From Zanthoxylum bungeanum (Eukaryota > Streptophyta > Magnoliopsida > Sapindales > Rutaceae): a stretch of DNA of 64,000 nucleotides. The stretch covers positions 23,948 through 87,947 of the forward strand of contig SKCR01015039.1 of assembly GCA_019454045.1 (NCBI GenBank). The letters run 5' to 3'. The translations under genes and the position numbers were made by a program. The notes beneath the pieces are model-generated. The model was given only the letters and a program-made list of their open reading frames with translations. It was not told the origin of the DNA and did no database searches. Shown here piece after piece: positions 24,931 to 35,832 of this stretch (positions within the stretch are counted from its first letter, which is position 1; every line of letters begins with the position of its first letter).

Positions 24931-25974
24931 TTAGTGACAGTAAAGGTTCAGGTTTAGGTGTGATGGTGGAGGGTGTGGAAGTGGTTTAGCTTCCAAGGGT
25001 TTTAGGAGTCCTTGTCTCGCCAACTTCTCGAGCACATTAGACAAAGGCCTATCTAGGTTAGAAAAATACTGGTTTCTGATGGCGGTAACCTCGGCAGAAA
25101 TGGGCTTGGTCCTTGATGGTCCTCCAATAGTCCTCATGTTCAGGCCATAAAACTTCCTATTCTCTGCTTCTTCTTCCTCAATTTCCATGACAGTCTCCCT
25201 CAACTGTCGAAAATCGATAATCATATAGGTCATCCTCCTCAGCTTGCCATAAATAGAAGGTTTGGTGCCCTCAATGATCATCTTGATCTGATCCTTCTCT
25301 GAGGGCCGAGTTTGCATCTTCAGAAGCTGGCTTCTCCAGAGATCTACATAATCCTTGAAGATCTCCTTCGGCTTCTGTTTGGTATTCTCCAAGTCGCGAA
25401 ACGACAAGTCGATCTCCAAATCCGTGACATACTGATTCAGAAAGGCCTCTGCCAATGTTCTCCAATCATCCTTGACTTTCCTCTCAAGGCCGTGATACCA
25501 TACCACGGGTGGCCCCTCCAGTGACATCTCGAACATCTTCTGAACCTGACTCTTTGACAGACCCACTGAACTCATCACAGAAACATATTGTCGAAGATAG
25601 ACCCTCGGATCCCCGTTTCCGTTGAACTTGGCTATGTCAGGCATCTTAAATTGAGCCGGCAGCTGCTCCTCAAAATTCATCGCCTCATAGTCTATCAAAT
25701 CTTCTTGTTCACTCCTCATTTTGCGGGTAACTGACTCTACCTGATCCCTGAGTTTCTGCAACTCTGCCTGAGTCCCGGCTATCCTTCCCGCGGCATACTC
25801 AGCCACATCATCATCAAAAATAGGGATATCATCACTCAACCTGTTCGGAGGCTCTTCACGCCTCACATTCTCAAAGCCTCCCCCAGCGCGGGGCACATCC
25901 ATATTGGCCATAGCGGTGGTCAAAGCTTGCAACTGCTCGGTAACCTTAGTGAGACTAGTCTCCAGCTGATCCAT
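24931..25974 (-). pseudogene. gypsy-1 gag
   Basis: The longest open frame of gypsy-1, 347 residues from an ATG at 25974. Residues 1-85 look helical (MDQLETSLTKVTEQLQALT). Residues about 110-260 hold the retrotransposon gag domain (MPDIAKFNGNGDPRVYLRQY, then LEGPPVVWYHGL, FLNQYVTDLEIDLSFRDLE). It ends at TAA just inside the zinc motif. The protein would form the virus-like particle. The start is supported by the 5' leader that ends there and by absence of an upstream in-frame extension. The ORF itself is uninterrupted, so a capsid-only product is conceivable, though the 5' LTR promoter looks damaged. Confidence 0.85.
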
Positions 25975-26620
25975 ACGATATCCCTCGTTCTCTGACTCGC
26001 TTATGTTTGCTAACGGCTTTTTGACAAGTCTTCCCTCTTCCCTAACCCAACGGGTATCTATGGTGTCTTTTAAAACTGTAAGTTAGCATGTATACGTGCG
26101 ACGCATGGAATATATAAGCCCGTCAAGTTTTTTCGTGCAAGTTGGCCCATTATTATTTTAAAGCATTCAATCATACTATTGCGAGGTGTAAACTTGTCCC
26201 AGTTGAAAAAGGCCTAACAGGTTTACACTTTCGCGATAACATGGCTAAATAACTTCAAATGATACGGGGCCCAAGCACAAAGTGGCCCATCAGTATTTTA
26301 GAAGCTTTTGGCCCAATTGTCATAAGACACGAACTCGTCCCAGTTTAAATGGCCCAACAAGTTTACAGCTCATGACGAAAGGTCCAACTGAATCCAAATG
26401 ATGATAGTCCCAAACACAAGCATAAATGGATGGTTTCTATTTGTCATACAACTACGGTTCACATGTGGGTTTATGGGAGTGTAGACAAAGGCTCCCTCTG
26501 GCAAAGGATTGCCTACAACTAGGTCTCCCCACTCAAGGGTTCGAGCGACCAAGTGAGCACACCCTTTTTTATACGCTAAGGTACGTGCCAACGAGTGATG
26601 ATACATGACTGACTGTCAAA
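25975..26620 (-). other. gypsy-1 leader with a 140-bp tandem duplication
   Basis: This is untranslated leader between the shared segment and gag. Two diverged copies of about 140 bp lie at 26141-26280 and 26281-26425; both start with 'tggccca' and contain 'cccagttnaaa..ggcc.aacaggtttaca'-like words. The open frame 26370-26606 has no recognisable domain. Confidence 0.65.
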
Positions 26621-26621
26621 T

Positions 26622-26885
26622 GGATTTCTTACTGAAGATTCCCCAGAGGGAGGGTGGAGCGAATTCTCTTAAATACCCTTGCCTCTTAGGCTCTTATCGC
26701 CTTGGTGACAGAATAACGATAGGTCCTCCAAATTAGTCCATCACGGTAAGCTTTGAGTAAATGATTATCTAGGTGCCTTCACAGCTTTTCCTTATAGAAA
26801 GGTAGTGAATGAAGGAAGACACCAAACCATTACCTAGCTCTAATAGTTCCTTTTATTAAACCCCTTTAACCCACTGTAGACACAG
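26622..26885 (-). repeat. gypsy-1 leader segment shared with copia-3
   Basis: On the minus strand this reads 'gtgtcttccttcattcacta', then 'agataatcatttactcaaag', 'ctgtcaccaaggcgataaga' and 'ctccaccctccctctgggga'. The same words in the same order occur on the plus strand at about 29920-30195 inside copia-3. Identity is roughly 80-85 percent by eye, with small indels. Confidence 0.88.
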
Positions 26886-26943
26886 TTAACTAAAACAAAA
26901 ATCACAAACATTACAAGGCATTATTTCGGGGCCAATTCTCTAT

Positions 26944-26960
26944 CTTAGTGGAGTCGCCAG
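26944..26960 (-). other. Primer-binding site of gypsy-1
   Basis: The minus strand reads CTGGCGACTCCACTAAG two bases after the LTR end. TGGCGACTC-type sites are usual in Ogre/Tat elements and match the 3' end of a tRNA-Arg. The tRNA identity is from family knowledge, not checked. Confidence 0.7.
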
Positions 26961-26962
26961 AC

Positions 26963-28974
26963 TGTAGGACATGGAAATCGGTGACGCTGGTCCAGGCTCG
27001 CGGCCCGATCGGGAGTACGGAGTAGCCCGTGGGGGACTAAACTAGAGAATAAAGGAGTCGCCACCCAGCATGAACTGGGAAATAATTTAAGGCTGCACTC
27101 ACCCATCGCAATGGAAGACCTCAAACCGTTGGGTTCGGAATGGTCCCTTACTTATGCCTCTTGTAATGAACGAATTTAAGCGATAATATAACCAAGTCTA
27201 CGCAACATACATACGCAAGAATAACCTACATCTAAGTTTGCATACAACCTATATCTAAGTTTGTGTACAACCTATATCTAAGTTTGCATGCATCAAAGTA
27301 AATCGACATAACGGTAAGCACACAATTTCATGAACATATTAAATAAATAAATGCGGAAAGACAAATAAACAATAACGGTAAAAGCATAAATATTAAAGAG
27401 AGATAACTAAGCATATGATGGGGAAATGAATATCTAAGGAGACAAACATGCATAAAACATGATGAATGAATTTTTCCAGTATGTGAGCGTTCGTGTAGCG
27501 TTCATAAATGCGTTCGAATGGTAAACAGAATGCACGCGTTCGAGTAGTGTTTGATAACGCGTTCGAATGGGCTGAGGCAGAATGCATATGTTCGTGTGGC
27601 GTTTGATAACGCGTTCGAATGGGATCAAAAAAATGACATCTATAATCACATAAACACATGCATGAGTGTTTTCCCAAGCGGTATGTGGAGTTGTATCCCA
27701 AGTACATACCGCACTACCGTCCATTCGGATTCAGCTACGGAATTTATGTCTGGGTTTCCATCCGATATACCACAAGGGATAGTACAAAATCATTCATCCA
27801 ACAATAATAACATACATGAACCAACAATATGCATGCGAAGAAATACTAATAAATAATTGAAAAAGATGAACGAGAGTAAATAAAAGGGTGCCCTTAGGTC
27901 TTACCTTTTAAGTCACCTCTTGGAAGTGCGTTTCGCGACCGTCAGAAGTGTTAATGCTCTGTAACTCCTCCGGTTCACTGGTTCACTATTTTCCTTCGTT
28001 GCCTCGCTGTTTTGGGCTATTTTTTCTCTGTTTTTGCTGCTATTTATGGTCGTTGTATTTGGTTACTGTTTGCGGTATTTAGGGGGTTTCAGGGGTGACT
28101 ATTTTGGGGCTATTTTATGGTGGTTAAAGGCTATTTTCAGGGTGTGTTTTGCGGTAGTGCATGGCAGTTTTTCAGGGTGTATTTTGCGGTAGTGCAGGGC
28201 AGTTTTTCATAGTGTATTTTGCGGTAGTGCATGGTAGTTTTCGGTGGTCTGTTTTATGGTAGTGGGTGCAGTTCAGGCGCTGTGATTTTCAAAGGTTTAA
28301 GGTAGTTTTTGTGTACAATTTTCTTCGGTGGTTTGAGGGGTTTCAAGGCTGCAGGTTCACGGCAATGCAGGGGGGCTTTTAAAGATGCTATGTTTCACGG
28401 CAATGGAAGTCTATTCTTTTGGCTTTCGGCGTGAATGTGCTAGGGTCTTAAGGCTTGGTTTATGTCTCTTTTTAAAGGAGAGGGTTGGGGGTTTTCCTTG
28501 TATGAGTAGGGAAAAAGATTGTGCAATAATTTGGGAATATTTAATTAGTTTGTTATAAGTAAAAGATTTGTTTAATTTAGGAAGGTAATTTGTTTTAGTT
28601 TTGGAAAGGGATTTATGGGATTTGATTTGATTTATTTAATTTAGGCATGTGGTTTGATTTGATTTATTTAATTTGGGAAGGTGGTTTATTTAGATTTTAA
28701 CATGTGTTTAATTATTTTGGATTGGGCTTGAAGGCTTGGGCTTGTGGTTGGCCTTTTTGTGGGCATGGACGTGTGGTTGGTGGTGTGTGGGCTGAGGATA
28801 AATTTTAAAACAGAGATCCAACGAGCGAACCTGAGGCTAAGCAAACGAATTAAATCTAGCAAGGTATTAAGTTTTCCATTCCGACATCCATTTCCCGCGA
28901 CTTCCTTAACTTAAAGGGTAGTGCCTCCATACGAGGCTCATTATCGGGACATATACAAAAATAAAATGCCTACA
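26963..28974 (-). repeat. 5' LTR of gypsy-1 (2012 bp)
   Basis: It is bounded by TGTAGG at the left and CCTACA at the right of the plus strand. It pairs with 5931-7128 plus 17068-17866. The primer site adjoins its left edge. The TATA box seen in the 3' LTR is changed to TTTAAA here. Confidence 0.9.
28129..28272 (-). repeat. Short tandem repeat inside the gypsy-1 LTR
   Basis: About four units of 35-38 bp with the words 'tttttcagggtgtatttt' and 'gcggtagtgca.ggcag'. The 3' LTR carries the same array (about 7080-7128 and 17068-17165), and copia-2 inserted within it. Confidence 0.75.
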
Positions 28975-29901
28975 CTTCCGCGCCTTATGAGAATCATTAC
29001 TCTCAAACTTTCCTAGTCATAGTTTTATGAATACTCTGGGGGTTCACAAAGTGGAGAGACTAGCATGATGATATGATCCACCCTTAAGTGGGGTAGCCGA
29101 TCTCATAGGCTACTAGCGGAGATCCGTCCGCTTGGTGTATCACATGGATGCATGAGTTGCTCATGTCCATCGAACTGACTGCAGAAAGTTTTCATATGGA
29201 GTGTTTATCCCATGTGTCTGTGAGAACTTTCATGTATCGATTATATGACTAGTCCTTAGACTTGATGTCTTTACAATCTTATGAGTGGATCAAATAAGTT
29301 TGACATTCTCCTTCCCTGGTTCAAAAGATCCGGTCATAATGGGTATGATTGGGTCATTTGTTGAAACACATGAAGTTTATAATATTTTCTTATAAGAGTA
29401 GTATTCCAGTTCACGGGTTGATATGTGTGATCAGTGTTTGAGACTGTGGCCGCAGCGGAAGAATCATGTGAGATTCTTGGGTTAGCAAGATTCATGACAC
29501 TATCAACATCATACCTTTGACCATATGGGTAGCACTTTCCGTACCCTAGGTCAATATGTGGGGATATAGTGAGGCGATGGACCGTATCATATGTAAATCG
29601 CATACAAAATGGGTATATATATTTCCTTCTCATTTGAGGGCCTTGGCATGTTGCTAGATGTCAACCTTGGTCATTGAAATCGAACAACCATCTGATCGGA
29701 GGATAATTTATGTTCGATTAAATTATCGCGATTCATTTCATGTCCAACTTGAGGGGAACCTAAAAGGTCACACACAACAAAGTCGAAATCAATGGTTAAC
29801 AGTGCACACTACAAATTTAACAGCATATATGATTGTTGTATGAATTATTCATAAATGGTTCAATGTGTTTAATTATTGAACATATCATTTATGAGGTTCC
29901 A
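28975..29901 (+). repeat. 5' LTR of copia-3, right fragment
   Basis: It aligns with 34871-35832 of the 3' LTR and ends GAGGTTCCA, where the two copies stop matching. About 35 bp present in the 3' LTR (about 35277-35311) are missing near 29383; short 'taa' repeats flank the missing piece. Confidence 0.87.
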
Positions 29902-30762
29902 AACTAAATTTAGTTTAACCAAAGGTATTACTAGAGTTAAATAATGATTTGGTGTCTTCCTTCACTCACTACCTTTTTTATAGCCAAAAGGAAAAACTGT
30001 GAAGACATCTAGATAATCATTTACTCAAAGTTTACCTTAAAGCATATTTAAAGTGCTGGACTATTTGGAGGATCTATTGTTTATTCCTGTCACCAAGGCA
30101 ATAAAAGCCTAAGAGGTAAGGGTATTTAAGAGAGTTCGCTCCACCCTCCCTCTGGGGAATTTTCAATGGAGGAATCCATTTGACAGTTATTCACTTAAAC
30201 TTGCTAAAATCCTCAATAATAATTTAAGTCAAAAATTTTCCTCCCGTTGTAAAGTATAGACCTAAAGGGCTTAAACCGTATTGGCAAGACTAGGCTTTAC
30301 CAGACTGACCAATACCAATTTGTCCATAAATCGTACTATTGATAATGGTTTGACTTTTTTGAGTCATAAGACGTAGCGACCCTTAGGCGGGGTCTTATAA
30401 CTTAGTGGCAAAGATTAGGTGTCCACAAGGACTAGCATAAGCTATGGCGTGTTTGATTGCCCAACCCAATGATCAAGGAATTGTGATATATATCATAAAT
30501 TGGTTGGGAACCTACCTAATTATCATATTTTATAATGACCGGCCCTAGTCGGAGTTATGAAATGATGATAATGGGATCCTTGCCCACAAGAAATCCATCA
30601 TATTGGGGTTGATGCAATTTGCTTAAAATTTTAAAATAATTGAGTGGGAGCAACTTCATAATATTAAAAGCCCATGTTATTATGAAACATTAATGAAAAT
30701 ATATTCCTAATTTTAACATTATCTCTTAACATGTGGGTTAAAATATTTAACAAACATTCAAA
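29902..30762 (+). other. copia-3 leader, including a segment shared with gypsy-1
   Basis: This is untranslated sequence between the 5' LTR and gag. No copia-type primer site (TGGTATCAGAGC) is found next to 29901; the sequence there is AACTAAATTTAGTTTAACC. From about 29920 to 30195 it matches the gypsy-1 leader (26622-26885) in sense orientation. The rest, to the gag ATG at 30763, is AT-rich and has no recognisable gene. Confidence 0.8.
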
Positions 30763-31600
30763 TGGAAAACAGAGTATCACTTCGTTCCATCCTTGATGAG
30801 CATAAGCTCAAAGGGGACAACTACAAAGACTGGTTTAGAAACCTTAAAATTATCTTACGTCAATAAAAGATTTTCTATGTTCTTGAAAGACCATTTCCCC
30901 CTGAACTCGCAGAAGATGCTGACCAAAATACATTTGATGCTTGGAAGAAACACGTCGATGATGATGAGCAAGCAGTTTGCATAATGCTTGGCTCTATGTC
31001 GGATGGACTTTAGAAAGCTCACGAAGATATGGATGCTCAAACCATAATCTTTCACTTGAAGGAGTTGTATGCAACTTCCGTTCATACCGTGAGATTCCAA
31101 GTGTCATGTGCCTTATTCCAAACAAGGTATAAGGAAGGATCTGTTAGTGGACATGTGTTTAAGATGATTGGCCACATTGAAAAATTGGCCAATCTCGGGT
31201 TCATCATGGATCATTAGAATGGTCACGATCTAATTCTTCAGTCCTTACCAAAAGACTTCTCTAACTTTATTATGCAGTTTCATCTGTCTGATAAAGAAGC
31301 TACTTTAGCAGAATTGCACAATCTGATAAAGCAAGCAGATAAAGACTTGAAATCGGAGCTTAAAACCTCCATCATGCTTACGGGTACGGACTTGAAGCCA
31401 CGAGGCCCAAAGAAAAATAAGGGCAAGGCTAAGGCTCCAGATCACCTAAAGCTCAATGGTAAGGTGGAGAAGAAAAAGGGAAAGGGGAAATGTTTCTTTT
31501 GTGGAAAGAATGATCATTGGAAGAAAGACTGCAGATCCTTGAAAGCCAATGGAGCTAGGGAAGCCCAAGAGGCCAAGAAGCCCAATGCTTCAGGTATGTT
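30763..31600 (+). pseudogene. copia-3 gag
   Basis: It starts at ATG 30763 (MENRVSLRSILDEHKLKGDN) with the usual copia gag N-terminus, LKGDNYKDWFRNLKIIL. The UBN2-type capsid region follows, and near the end a complete zinc knuckle CFFCGKNDHWKKDC (about 31490-31532) after a Lys-rich tract. In-frame stops lie near 30864, 31012 and 31215, so the capsid cannot be made whole. Frame is otherwise kept through to the protease, as expected for a single gag-pol ORF. Confidence 0.87.
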
Positions 31601-32957
31601 CTATATGATTGAACTATATTTTCAAAACTCTGAACCTTCTACTTGGGTGCTTGACACCGATTGTGGGACTCACTTATGTAACAATGTGCAGGGCCTGAGA
31701 AATAGTAGGAGACTCCGTCATAGGGAGGTTGACTTACGCATCGGTAATGGAGCAAAAATGGTTGCATTGTGCGTGGGGACTTATTCATTAGTTTTTCCAA
31801 ATGGTTTAGTTTTAGACTTAGAAGATTGTTTTTATGTACCTTCTATAGTAAAGAACATCATTTCAATTTCCTCTTTATGTAATAAAGGCTTTTCATGCCT
31901 AATAAGTTGTAATGAATGTTCTATTTATTTCAATGAAATAAAATATGGAGATGGTATTTTGAATAATGTTATCTATGTCTTACAAACTAACAAAGAATGT
32001 TCAACCTCTAATATATACAACGTTAACTCAAATACTCTCAATGAATCACTTATATGGCACAGTCGCTTAGGTCATATCAATGAAACAAGATTAACTAAGC
32101 TACATAAGGATGGATATTTCAGACCCTTCAAATATGAACCTTATGGAACTTGTGAGTCTTGTTTACTTGGTAAAATGACCAAATTACCCTTCAAATGTAA
32201 AGGACAGCGTGCAGCGGAGACATTAGATATCATACACTCTGATGTATGCGGACCAATGTCAGTCACCACTAGAGGTGGATTCTCCTACTTCATTACCTTT
32301 ATCGATGATCACTCGTGATATGGGTATGTGTACCTTATGCGGTACAAATCTGAAGCCTTTGAGAAATTCAAAGTCTTCAAAGCTGAAGTAGAAAACCAGC
32401 TTAATAAAAGTATTAAGTCACTAAGGTCTGACCGAGGTGGTGAATACTTAAGCGATGAATTTCAAGATTACTTGAGAGAAAATGGCATTGTTTCCCAATG
32501 GACTCCTCTAGGAACTCCACAGCATAATGGGGTCTCTGAAAGGAGAAATCAGACATTATTAGATATGGTCCGATCAATGATGTCAGACACGAATCTACCT
32601 CTTTCATTTTGGGGTCTTGCTTTAGAAACTGCAACACTACTACTAAACCAAGTTCCTTCCAAAACTGTTAGTCAAACACCATATAAGTTATGGTCTGGGA
32701 AACGACCTAGTCTTAGTTATCTAAGAGTTTGGGGATGTGACGCATATGTTAAGCTCACACAAACTAACAAATTAGATGATAGGGAAATTAAATGTAAGTT
32801 TGTAGGATATGCCTTGAACTCAAGAGCATACGTGTTCTGCGTCCCAAATGAACAAAGAACATTTGTCTCACGAAATGCTAAATTTCTAGAGAATGAATTC
32901 CTTCTCAAGAAATATAGTGGGAGTAGACTTGAACTCGATGAGGTACGAGAAGAATAA
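31601..32957 (+). pseudogene. copia-3 protease and integrase
   Basis: The protease comes first, with its active site as W-V-L-D-T-D-C (about 31645-31665); the third residue of the catalytic triplet is Asp instead of Gly, so it is probably dead. The GAG-pre-integrase finger follows (WHSRLGHINETRL, then CESCLLGKM, about 32055-32175). The integrase core has Asp in HSDVCGP (about 32240), Asp in RSDRGGEY (about 32430) and Glu in NGVSERRNQ (about 32540). A TGA at about 32316-32318 interrupts the core after FIDDHS. The ORF ends at 32957. Confidence 0.87.
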
Positions 32958-33099
32958 ACTAACATAGAACTAAATGCCAGACCCCTCAAAAGGGCAGCGA
33001 CGGAACAACCACAAGGTTATGAACTTAGAAGTCTGGTAGGGAAAGAGATGAGCCTAAAAGATATGGTTTCCATATTGATGAGGAACATGATCAGGTCAT

Positions 33100-34691
33100 T
33101 GATAATGATGATCCCACCAGTTATGACGACGCAATGTGTGACATTGATTCAATCAAGTAGATTGAGGCCATGAAAATCCGAAATAGACTCTATGTATCAG
33201 AATCAAGTTGGGACTTGGTGGATGCACCTGAAGGGATAAAACCCATATGCTGCAAGTAGATTTACAAGCGTAAAACTGATGCAGAAGGCAACATCCAAAC
33301 CTATAAGGCTAGGTTGGTGGCGAAAGGTTATAGACAAATCCAAGGAATTGACTATGACGAAACCTTCTCGCCTGTTGCAATGATAAAGTCCATTTGAATT
33401 TTACTAGCACTAGCTGCACACTTTGATTATGAGATTTGGCAAATGGATGTCAAAACAGCTTTCCTTAATGGGAACCTCATAGAGGAAGTCTACATGACAC
33501 AACCTGAGGGGTTTGCATCTAAGGATGATCATAATAAAGTATGCATGCTTAAACCATCCATTTATGGACTCAAGCAAGCCTCCAGAAGTTGGAATATACG
33601 ATTTAATGAGACAATCAAAGAATTTGACTTCATAAAAAATGTAGACGAGCCTTGTGTTTACAGGAAAAGTAGTGGGAGTGTTGTTGTATTTCTTGTATTA
33701 TATGTCGATGACATATTAATCATCGGGAATGATATTCCCATGATGCAAGCCACCAAGCAATGGTTATCTCATAATTTCTCCATGAAAGATTTGGGGGAAG
33801 CAGCCTACATCCTCGGCATTAAGATCTACCGTAATAGATCTTAGAGGTTGTGAGGACTTTCTTAATCTATATATATAGATAAAGTTTTGAAAAGATTCAA
33901 AATGGAAGATTCCAAAAGAGGTAATTTACCTACTTGTCATGGAATCAAATTATCTAAGGAATAATGTCCATATACTCCTTCCGTTAGAGAGCGTATGAGT
34001 ATGATCTCTTATGCTTCAATAATAGGATCGATAATGTACGTCATGCTATGTACAAGACCTGATGTCTCTTATGCTCTTAGCATAACGAGCAGGTATCAGG
34101 CAAATCCGGGAGAACAACACTGGGCAGCTGTCAAAATAATCCTCAAGTATCTGAGAAGAACTAAGGATGTGTTTTTGACATACGGAGATTGTTCTGAGAT
34201 GAAAGTCATTGGAAACTGTAATGCGAGCTTTCAGACCGATAGGGATGACAGCAGATCGCAAATAGGATATCTGTTTACTTTGAATGGCAGTGCTGTCAGT
34301 TGGAAAAGCTCAAAGCAGTCAACTACAGCGGACTCTACCACTGAAGCCGAGTATATTGCAGCATCTGAGGCAGCTAAAGAAGCAATCTGGATAAAAAAAT
34401 TTCATCACAGAGTTGGAAGTGCTTCCCGCGATAAAGAATGGCGTCACGTTGTACTGTGACAACACAGGCTCCATTACTCAATCAAATGAACCAAGGTCCC
34501 ACCTGAAATCCAAGCATGTACTCAGGCGATTTCATCTCATCAGGGAGATTGTTGAGAGAAAAGAAGTTATTATAGATAAAATACCCACAGAAGATAATCG
34601 TGCAGATTCTCTGACTAAATGGATGACTCAACAAAAGCATGATAGGCACACCCGAGAGTATGGTGTCCAGATTCATACTAGTTGGCTATAG
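33100..34691 (+). pseudogene. copia-3 reverse transcriptase and RNase H
   Basis: RT starts in broken form (about 33140-33440, several stops; [11 protein letters not shown] is recognisable) and opens at 33443 with MDVKTAFLNGNLIEEVYM. It has KPSIYGLKQASRSW and the catalytic YVDD at 33701-33712, then LGIKIYRNRS and a stop at about 33842. A second open part, 33995-34459, covers RT C-terminus to RNase H (TRPDVSYAL, then STTEAEYIAASEAAKEAIW). After a frameshift near 34430, 34413-34691 gives the RNase H end (LYCDNTGSI, KHVLRRFHLIRE). The catalytic residues are preserved, but at least five stops and two frameshifts break it. Confidence 0.9.
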
Positions 34692-34694
34692 TGC

Positions 34695-34705
34695 AAGTGG
34701 GAGAT
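34695..34705 (+). other. Polypurine tract of copia-3
   Basis: AAGTGGGAGAT lies directly before the LTR start TGTTAGGG. It is the same tract as in copia-1 and copia-4, and common in copia elements. Confidence 0.75.
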
Positions 34706-35832
34706 TGTTAGGGATATGCCTTATACCCAACTTGTGGATGGGCTATATGTACATGTATTTGTAATATTTTTATTAATTAATAAAATGGAAATCTTTATTA
34801 TACGTGTCTTACATAAATTATATGAATCATTAAACACTGTAATAAAGCCCTTGGAGTAATAAGATGATAGCTTCCACGCCTTATGAGAATCATTACTCTC
34901 AAACGTTCCTAGTCATAGTTTTGTTAATAATCTGGGCGTTCATAAAGCGGAGAGACTAGCATGATGATATGATCCGCCCTTAAGTGGCGTAGCCGATCTC
35001 ATAGGCTACTAGTGGAGATCCATCCGCTTGGTGTATCACATGGATGCATGAGTTGCTCGTGTCCATCGAACTGACTGCCGAAAGTTTTCATATGGAGTGT
35101 TTATCCCATGTGTCTGTGAGAAATTTCATGTATCGATTATATTACTAGCCCTTAGACTTGAGGTCTTTGCAATCTTATGTGTGGATTAAATAACTTTGAC
35201 ATTCTCCTTTCCCGGTTCAAAAGATCTAGTCATAATGGGTATGATTGGGTCATTTGTTGAAACACATTACGTTTGTAAAGATAGAACAGAGAATCGCTAC
35301 TCTCTCGGATAATATTTTCTTATAAGATTAGTATTCCATTTCGCGGGTTGATATGTGTGATCAGTGCTTGAGACTGTGGCCGCAACGGAAGAATCATGTG
35401 AGATTCTTGGGTTAGCACGATTCATGACACTATCAACATCATACCTTTGACCATATGGGTAGACACTTTCCGTACCCTAGGTCAATAGGTGGGGATACAG
35501 TGAGGCCAGGGACCGTATCATATGTAAATCGCATACAAAATGGGTATATATCTTTCCTTCTCATTTGGGGGCTTTGGAATGTTGCTAGATGTCAACCTTC
35601 GTCATTGAAATCGAACGACCATCTAATCGGAGGATAATTTATGTTCGATTAAATTATCACGATTCATTTCATGTCCATCTTGAGGGGAACCCAAAAGGTC
35701 ACACACAACAAAGTCAAAATCAATGGTTAACAGTGTACAGTACAAATTTAACAGCATATATGATTGTTGTAGGAATTATTCATAAATGGTTCAATGTGTT
35801 TAATTATTGAACAGATCATTTATGAGGTTCCA
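34706..35832 (+). repeat. 3' LTR of copia-3 (1127 bp)
   Basis: It starts TGTTAGGGATATGCC and ends GAGGTTCCA. The right edge is set by comparison with the 5' LTR. No coding content. Confidence 0.88.

Larger units (their letters stand above)
5931..28974 (-). mobile_element. gypsy-1: Tat-lineage Ty3/gypsy element, interrupted by copia-2
   Basis: This is a minus-oriented gypsy element. Its 5' LTR is at 26963-28974, its internal region at 17867-26962, and its 3' LTR is split by copia-2 into 5931-7128 and 17068-17866. Without copia-2 it is about 13.1 kb. The order in its own direction is primer site, leader, gag, protease, RT, RNase H, archaeal-type RNase H, integrase, then a tandem-repeat 3' region and the polypurine tract. 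The extra RNase H is the mark of the Tat branch. Every ORF is broken. It sits in the 5' LTR of copia-3: the base after 28974 continues copia-3 LTR sequence matching 34871 onward (CTTCC is the expected TSD; the left copy is off the window). Confidence 0.9.
28975..35832 (+). mobile_element. copia-3: Ty1/copia element with broken pol
   Basis: A plus-oriented copia element. Its 5' LTR is only partly in the window because gypsy-1 split it; the visible part is 28975-29901. The internal region is 29902-34705 and the 3' LTR is 34706-35832. Domain order is gag, protease, integrase, RT, RNase H, which is copia order. LTR halves differ by several percent by eye, plus a 35-bp deletion in the 5' LTR, so it is older than gypsy-2. 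It inserted in LTR-5; TAGTG after 35832 is the expected target duplication, with its partner outside the window. It shares no LTR sequence with copia-1/2/4. Confidence 0.9.

Noticed and set aside
29334..29843. ORFs in the copia-3 LTR, partly repeated at 35455-35810
   Set aside because: LTR sequence; the two copies are kept only because they are LTR partners. No codon pattern or domain.
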